From contig DYDK01000045.1 of assembly GCA_020717935.1 (NCBI GenBank), forward strand, positions 1-10,272: 10,272 bases of DNA, written 5' to 3'. Position numbers and translations under genes: made by a program. Below are positions 5,818 to 10,272 of this stretch, piece by piece; position 1 is the stretch's first letter, and every line of letters starts with the position of its first letter. The notes beneath the pieces are model-generated. The model did not search any database. It was not told the DNA's origin and was given only the letters and a program-made list of their open reading frames with translations. This DNA is from Desulfocapsa sp. (GTDB taxonomy: Bacteria > Desulfobacterota > Desulfobulbia > Desulfobulbales > Desulfocapsaceae).

Positions 5818-6396
5818 ATGGATTTAGTTGATCTTATTGCAGAAAAAAGGTTTGTCGGCCAGGAATTTTTGACCTGGCTGTGGTGGAAGAGTGAGGAGCG
5901 GGGCGGCAGTATTGCCCTGGATGGAGCCGGCAGCATGAACAGCTTTTCCGGCGACATCACCGTTGTCTTTGAAAAGCATGTGCTCCTTGAATATGGCGAA
6001 GGGGAGTCCAGCGAGAAGTGCATCTGCAGCGGCCTGCAAAGCGAACTCAAGGAGGCCCGCACCGGTCTGGTGATGGGCAAAAAGCTGGAACAGGCCCGTA
6101 TCCAACTGGGCCATAATGATTACGAGTGGAACTTCACCCTGGCCGCAGCTCTCATGGAGTTTCGCAACATCAAACTGCCCAAGACCGCCGCCTCCCAAGA
6201 GGGCGGCAGCGGCCCGGAAGAACAGGAAGGCCTGATTCTGGAGCGCATCTTCCTCTTTGAAGAACTGATTCGCATGGTGCAGACCCTGTTTCGCATGTTT
6301 CTTGAGATTCGGGTCAGTCCGGGCTGGAAAGACGAACTGGTGAAGGTGCGCCAGTGGGTGCATGTCAGAGGACAGATGACAGATGACAGAGTATAG
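5818..6396 (+). CDS. probable C-terminal part of a split RdgC
   Basis: This 192-residue protein would usually be called hypothetical. Several of its segments match, in order, the C-terminal part of E. coli RdgC as I recall it: GQEFLTWLWWKSEERGG (14-30) with the LTEWVRSG region; EARTGLVMGKKLEQARIQLG...EWNFTL...FRNIKL with EITNHIEAGKVVTKLALD...IQFVM...LKRLKF; and RIFLFEELIRMVQTLFRMFLE with the [20 protein letters not shown] end. The gene lies 53 bases after the N-terminal gene in another frame and has its own ATG, with AAAGAGA a few bases before it. This looks like two working genes rather than a broken one. A disordered segment rich in Gly, Ser and Glu (about 125-138) precedes the last helices. 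The final residues are encoded by a heptamer repeat tract. The assignment is an inference from pattern matching. Confidence 0.7.
   Translation: MDLVDLIAEKRFVGQEFLTWLWWKSEERGGSIALDGAGSMNSFSGDITVVFEKHVLLEYGEGESSEKCICSGLQSELKEARTGLVMGKKLEQARIQLGHNDYEWNFTLAAALMEFRNIKLPKTAASQEGGSGPEEQEGLILERIFLFEELIRMVQTLFRMFLEIRVSPGWKDELVKVRQWVHVRGQMTDDRV
6364..6391 (+). repeat. tandem heptamers at the 3' end of the RdgC C-terminal gene
   Basis: GTCAGAG, GACAGAT, GACAGAT and GACAGAG follow one another without gaps and run to three bases before the TAG stop. They encode the tail VRGQMTDDRV. The unit resembles the GACARAA heptamers at the end of larC. Confidence 0.75.
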
Positions 6397-6462
6397 CCCC
6401 TTTGTGTTTGTTATGGCTTCATGCAGAAAACATGATAACGAAATGACATATTAAGAGAAAAA

Positions 6463-7890
6463 ATGAAATTTGAAACAGTTATCGGGCTGGAGATCCACGC
6501 CCAGTTAAAAACGAATTCCAAAATTTTTTGCGGCTGTTCCACTCAATTTGGAGCGCCGCCCAATACCCAGACCTGTCCGGTATGCCTTGGCCTGCCTGGA
6601 ACCTTGCCGGTCTTGAATAAAAAAGTGGTGGAATTTGCCATCAAGATGGGGCTGGCAACCGACTCGACTATCAATCATTTCAATCAGTTTGCCCGCAAGA
6701 ATTATTTTTATCCCGATCTGCCCAAAGGCTACCAGGCCTCGCAGTTTGACCTCCCGATTGTTGAGCATGGGCAGGTGGAAATCGAGGTGGATGGCCATAA
6801 ACGCACCATCGGTATTACCCGTATGCACATGGAAGAGGATGCCGGCAAGCTCATCCACGATGACCGCGATCCCGTCTCTTTCGTTGATCTGAACCGTACC
6901 GGCACGCCGCTGCTGGAGATTGTCTCCGAACCCGACCTTCGTTCGCCGGAAGAAGCTGCCGCCTATCTCCGCAAGATTCACGCCATTCTCCGCTATCTCG
7001 ATATTTGTGACGGTAACATGCAGGAAGGGAGCTTTCGCTGTGATGCCAATATCTCTCTGCGACCAGTGGGCCAGGAAAAATTAGGTACCCGCACTGAACT
7101 CAAGAATATGAATTCATTTAGAAATGTGCAGAGCGCCCTCGAATACGAGGTGCGACGACAGCGGGATATTCTCATGGACGGGGGCACGATTATTCAGGAA
7201 ACCCTACTCTGGGATCCCGACCGCAACTGCACGGAATCCATGCGCGGCAAAGAAGAAGCCCACGATTACCGCTATTTTCCCTGCCCCGATCTCGTTCCCA
7301 TCCAGATTAATGATGCCTGGATTGAGGCGATCCGTGCCACCCTGCCCGAGCTGCCAGAGGTCCGCAAAAAGCGCTTTGAACAGGTGTATGGCCTGCCTGA
7401 GCATGACGCTTCGTTGCTCACCGGCTCCCGTGAGCTTGCCGATTATTTTGAGAGGGCGGTCGCATCGTGCCCCCATCCCAAGAAGGTCTCCAACTGGATC
7501 ATGACCGAACTGATCCGTGCCCTGAAAGATGAAGATCTCGCCGCCTGCAAGGTGACCGCCGAACATCTGGGCACACTGGTAAACATGGTGGAGCAGGGGA
7601 CACTGAGCGGCAAGATGGCCAAGACCGTTTTTCTGGAGATGATGGTCAGTGGCAAGGCTCCGGCCACGGTGGTGGAAGAGCAGAATCTGGGCCAGGTCTC
7701 CAATGAAGATGAACTGGCTGAACTGGTGCGGCAGATCGTGGCCGCAAATCCATCGCAAGCGGCTGATTTTAAAGGAGGCAAGACCAAACTTATGAGCTAT
7801 TTCGTCGGCCAACTCATGCAGAAAACCAAGGGCCAGGCAAATCCGGCCATAGCCAATAAATTGTTTTCTCAAGAACTGGCAAAAGTGTGA
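6463..7890 (+). CDS. gatB: Asp-tRNA(Asn)/Glu-tRNA(Gln) amidotransferase subunit B
   Basis: GatB is the tRNA-binding and kinase subunit of GatCAB, which converts mischarged Glu-tRNA(Gln) and/or Asp-tRNA(Asn) to the correct aminoacyl-tRNA using glutamine-derived ammonia and ATP. The 475-residue product starts with the typical [14 protein letters not shown] and has four cysteines placed like the zinc site (Cys23, Cys25, Cys38, Cys41). The conserved [15 protein letters not shown] (62-76), HMEEDAGK and [18 protein letters not shown] also match the family. The C-terminal helical and YqeY-like domain spans roughly 320-475. Length is normal. AAGAGA lies shortly before the ATG. gatA and gatC are not in the window, so the complex must be assembled from genes at other loci. 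radC follows after 18 bases. Confidence 0.97.
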   Translation: MKFETVIGLEIHAQLKTNSKIFCGCSTQFGAPPNTQTCPVCLGLPGTLPVLNKKVVEFAIKMGLATDSTINHFNQFARKNYFYPDLPKGYQASQFDLPIVEHGQVEIEVDGHKRTIGITRMHMEEDAGKLIHDDRDPVSFVDLNRTGTPLLEIVSEPDLRSPEEAAAYLRKIHAILRYLDICDGNMQEGSFRCDANISLRPVGQEKLGTRTELKNMNSFRNVQSALEYEVRRQRDILMDGGTIIQETLLWDPDRNCTESMRGKEEAHDYRYFPCPDLVPIQINDAWIEAIRATLPELPEVRKKRFEQVYGLPEHDASLLTGSRELADYFERAVASCPHPKKVSNWIMTELIRALKDEDLAACKVTAEHLGTLVNMVEQGTLSGKMAKTVFLEMMVSGKAPATVVEEQNLGQVSNEDELAELVRQIVAANPSQAADFKGGKTKLMSYFVGQLMQKTKGQANPAIANKLFSQELAKV

Positions 7891-7908
7891 TGTGTCGGAG
7901 TCAAACGG

Positions 7909-8640
7909 GTGGATAAGGAAGAGTGGCAGAAAAAGGGCGAGGGGCATCGCCAGCGTTTGCGGGATCGTTTTCTGGAGCGGGGACTGGCGGGCTTTAGCGA
8001 TACCGAAGTCTTGGAGTTGCTTCTCTCCTTTGGCACCCCGCGCAGTGACTGCAAAGAAGCGGCCCGACAGGCCCTGGCAGAATTTGGCTCCTTTGCTGCC
8101 GTTTTTGAAGCGTCGGTCTCCGCCCTTCAGCAGATTGCGGGCATCGGTCCCAAAAACAGCTTTGCCATCCATTTTGTCCAGGAGGTCGCTCGCCGTTATC
8201 TCAAAGAACGACTGCGCGGCAAACGCTACCTGCACTCCTCCGTCGATGTCAGGGACTACCTGATTCACTCCCTGCGCAGTCTGAAAAAAGAGGTCTTCAC
8301 CGTTATTTTCCTCGACTCCTCGCACGCCATTATCGACTCCGAGGTGGTGGCCGAGGGCACCATCAACGTCAACACCGTCTATCCCCGCGAATTGATTGCC
8401 CGGGCCCTGGAACGAAACGCCGCTGCCCTCATCGTTGCCCATAATCATCCCTCCGGCAGCCTTGACCCCTCCCCCCAGGATCGCCACCTTACCCGCACCC
8501 TTTGCCTGCTCTGCTCCCTGATGCAGATCCAGCTTCTTGATCACCTCATTATCGGCGATGGCAGTTACTCATTTGCCGATCATGGCCTGATGAGCCAGTT
8601 GCAGGAAGAGTGCCGGGAACTGGTCAGAAAAGTGGAGTAA
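7909..8640 (+). CDS. radC: RadC-family JAB/JAMM-domain protein
   Basis: RadC (UPF0758) proteins were first linked to DNA repair, but their true activity is unsettled. The fold is that of JAMM metalloproteases. The 243-residue product has a helix-hairpin-helix-like stretch (SALQQIAGIGPKNSF, 71-85). It carries a complete JAMM signature: His178 and His180 in HNHPSG, Ser188 and Asp191 (HxHx7SxxD), with Glu145 as a candidate upstream acid. Length is usual for the family. The start is a GTG with GGAG at 7897-7900, eight bases upstream; the ATG at 7890 that overlaps the gatB stop runs into a stop after eight codons and is not used for this frame. It is probably co-transcribed with gatB and the following gene. 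Confidence 0.94.
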   Translation: MDKEEWQKKGEGHRQRLRDRFLERGLAGFSDTEVLELLLSFGTPRSDCKEAARQALAEFGSFAAVFEASVSALQQIAGIGPKNSFAIHFVQEVARRYLKERLRGKRYLHSSVDVRDYLIHSLRSLKKEVFTVIFLDSSHAIIDSEVVAEGTINVNTVYPRELIARALERNAAALIVAHNHPSGSLDPSPQDRHLTRTLCLLCSLMQIQLLDHLIIGDGSYSFADHGLMSQLQEECRELVRKVE

Positions 8641-8672
8641 CAGGGAGCACAATCCTACGAAATGAATCTCCC

Positions 8673-9992
8673 ATGAAACAAAAACAAAAACCTTCGGCAA
8701 TCAACATCATCTGGCTGGCCATGATTCTGCTGACCACCGTCACCGCTGCTTATACCGGCAAGATGGAAGCGCTGACCAAGGCCTCCTTTGATTCCGCCAA
8801 AGACGCGGTGACACTGGCCATCGGCCTGATCGGCGCCATGGCTCTATGGTTGGGCATCATGCAGGTGGCGGAGGCAGGCGGGCTGATGCGGATCATTGCC
8901 CGCTGGGTACGGCCCCTGATGGTGCGGCTTTTTCCCGATGTCCCGCCTGATCATCCGGCCATGAGCGCCATGATTATGAATATGGCCGCCAATGCCCTGG
9001 GACTGGGTAATGCCGCCACCCCCATGGGAATCAAGGCCATGCAGGAACTGTCCAAGCTGGCTCCTGAAAAAGGCACGGCCAGCAATGCCATGTGCCTGTT
9101 TCTGGCCATCAACACCTCCAGTGTTACCATCCTGCCCTTGGGGGTCATCACGGTGCGGGCGGCGGCAGGTTCGGCCAGCCCGGCTTCCATTTTCATCCCC
9201 ACGCTTATTGCCACCTGCTGCTCCACCCTGGTGGCGATAAGCATGGCCAAACTGCTGGCCACAAAGGAATCACCAGCGACAGGGCCAACACAAGCAGAAC
9301 CAGCCAGGGTTGAGCCATCTCAACCCGCCATAGAAACAAGCCCTGAGGCCGACCTTTCCCCACCGGGGCTGGCTGGCCGTCTCTTCATCGGGCTGGTGAT
9401 CGTTGCCTTTGCGGGCGGCATGGCTTATCAGATCAGTCAGGCTACCCACCCTTTTACCTTCTCCGCAGCAATCCTCAACAGCCTCTCAACCTGGCTGATC
9501 CCCATACTGATCTCAACTTTGCTGATCTTTGGCTATCTGCGCGGGGTGAAGGTGTATGAGGCCTTGACCGAAGGGGCCAAGGAAGGTTTCACCACCACCA
9601 TTCGCATTATTCCTTTCATGGTCGCCATCTTTATCGCCATCGGCATGTTCAGGGCCAGCGGCGCCATGGATCTCCTGACCACCCTGCTCGCGCCGATAAC
9701 CTCTGCAGTGGGAATGCCGCCCGAGGCCCTGGCTATGGGCCTTCTGCGCCCCCTTTCCGGCAGCGGCGCCTTTGGCCTGATGAGTGAGATCATCGCCAAA
9801 GCGCCCAACAGCTCCCTGGCCGATCTAGTTTCGGTTATTCAGGGTTCCACCGAAACCACCTTTTATGTCCTGGCCGTCTATTTCGGCGCCGCCGGGGTCT
9901 TTCGCACCCGTCACGCCCTGCCCGCTGCCCTCTGCGCCGACGCAGCCGGCATAGTCAGCTCGGTTCTGATCTGTCATCTCTGGTTCGGTTGA
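8673..9992 (+). CDS. fused SpmA-SpmB nucleoside-recognition (Gate) membrane protein
   Basis: SpmA and SpmB are needed for spore core dehydration in Bacillus subtilis; homologues in non-sporulating bacteria have no firm function and may be transport-like. This 439-residue product fuses both. The SpmA-like half (about 1-197) has NALGLGNAATPMGIKAM (107-123) and INTSSVTILPLGVI (146-159). A Pro/Ala/Glu-rich linker follows (about 198-232). The SpmB-like half has LLRPLSGSGAFGLMSE (357-372) and GSTETTFYVLAVYFGAAG (391-408). Many hydrophobic spans fit an inner-membrane protein. I choose the ATG at 8673, 32 bases after the radC stop. The frame stays open back to 8610, but that extension overlaps radC and looks unlike the family. 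The nearest strong purine run (GGGAG, 8643-8647) is far from this ATG, so the start is less certain than the identity. Confidence 0.9.
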   Translation: MKQKQKPSAINIIWLAMILLTTVTAAYTGKMEALTKASFDSAKDAVTLAIGLIGAMALWLGIMQVAEAGGLMRIIARWVRPLMVRLFPDVPPDHPAMSAMIMNMAANALGLGNAATPMGIKAMQELSKLAPEKGTASNAMCLFLAINTSSVTILPLGVITVRAAAGSASPASIFIPTLIATCCSTLVAISMAKLLATKESPATGPTQAEPARVEPSQPAIETSPEADLSPPGLAGRLFIGLVIVAFAGGMAYQISQATHPFTFSAAILNSLSTWLIPILISTLLIFGYLRGVKVYEALTEGAKEGFTTTIRIIPFMVAIFIAIGMFRASGAMDLLTTLLAPITSAVGMPPEALAMGLLRPLSGSGAFGLMSEIIAKAPNSSLADLVSVIQGSTETTFYVLAVYFGAAGVFRTRHALPAALCADAAGIVSSVLICHLWFG

Positions 9993-10272
9993 GATTGCAT
10001 CACTCTCCAGTTTTTTCCTTGAGTGGCGTAGACAGCAAATGACTGATTTACCCTAAAATGTCAAAAATATATCTGCCCCCTTTTTCCTGATACCGATTTT
10101 CTCATATTTAATTTCACTCTGACCCTATTTGCCCGAATATTAGGATCTGACCCCTTTTATTTCGCCAACGCTTCACGCACATTCCAGTGATGGTGCGATG
10201 TTACCAAAAAAATTCATGTTCAGACCTCGTAAACAACATGCCAAAAGCGTCATTTTTTTTGGACATTTGTTA
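9993..10272. other. non-coding right end with degenerate repeats
   Basis: I see no gene in the last 280 bases on either strand and no clear terminator after the spmA-spmB gene. A five-base CACTC/GAGTG pairing just downstream is too weak. The main structure is the set of three TCTGMCCC repeats (10072-10159). A CATGTT/AACATG pair around 10215-10240 and the T run near 10253-10260 are not enough to name a site. A gene may begin beyond the right edge. Confidence 0.5.
10072..10159. repeat. three degenerate TCTGMCCC repeats
   Basis: TCTGCCCCCTTTT (10072-10084), TCTGACCCTATTT (10118-10130) and TCTGACCCCTTTT (10146-10158) are copies of one motif in the same orientation. On the minus strand they read like AAAAGGGGTCAGA. 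I recall motifs of this kind near REP-associated transposase genes, but no transposase is visible here, so the link is a guess. Confidence 0.55.

Noticed and set aside
6410..6439. Imperfect dyad (GTTA...TCATG, CATGATAAC) before gatB, considered as an operator or riboswitch
   Set aside because: The left arm needs a five-base bulge and there is no T run or known aptamer pattern, so it is not strong enough to list as a feature.
7204..8544. 446-codon open frame on the minus strand
   Set aside because: It lies fully opposite gatB and radC, both certain from motifs. The open frame follows from their codon bias, and its translation shows no recognisable family.
10038..10070. TTGACA on the minus strand near 10058, considered as a promoter
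   Set aside because: No -10-like hexamer occurs at 16-18 bases spacing and no gene follows in that direction.

Overview
The window looks like chromosome of a Gram-negative bacterium. A deltaproteobacterial (Desulfobacterota) sulfate reducer or relative is my best guess, from the short RdgC-like protein, the SpmA-SpmB fusion, LarC, and the style of the repeats. This is inference; no taxonomic marker such as 16S rRNA is present.

Layout. Positions 1-642 hold no convincing gene, apart from a possible 3' end of a gene entering from the left and a doubtful small membrane ORF. They also hold a 125-bp segment bounded by a perfect 19-bp inverted repeat. Then comes a tight + strand operon, def-fmt-larC (643-3352), with both junctions overlapping as ATGA. 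It is followed at once by a 110-bp MITE-like element (3369-3478) with 19-bp perfect terminal inverted repeats and a 7-bp target-site duplication. pgpA (3503-3967) follows and ends at a bidirectional terminator. That terminator also closes a minus-strand tRNA-Lys/tRNA-Glu unit with a near-consensus promoter (4223-4251).

Positions 4252-4560 are non-coding, AT-rich and full of hairpins. A gene for an unrecognised secreted protein follows (4561-5082). Next are two consecutive genes that together appear to make up one RdgC protein (N-terminal part 5159-5764, C-terminal part 5818-6396). The window continues with gatB, radC and a fused spmA-spmB gene (6463-9992), closely spaced and probably co-transcribed. 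The last 280 bases are non-coding and carry three degenerate copies of a TCTGMCCC-type repeat.

Function. The genes are mostly housekeeping. Initiator formyl-Met-tRNA is made by Fmt and the formyl group is later removed by Def. GatB works in transamidation of Glu-tRNA(Gln)/Asp-tRNA(Asn). PgpA serves phospholipid synthesis. RdgC and RadC are linked to recombination. LarC stands out because it belongs to nickel-pincer cofactor synthesis but sits alone in a translation operon.

The observations most worth a second look are the split RdgC, the 20-bp repeat shared between the def upstream region and the rdgC leader, the MITE with intact target duplication, and heptamer repeat tracts at the 3' ends of two genes. 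I did not see a clearly new multi-gene system.
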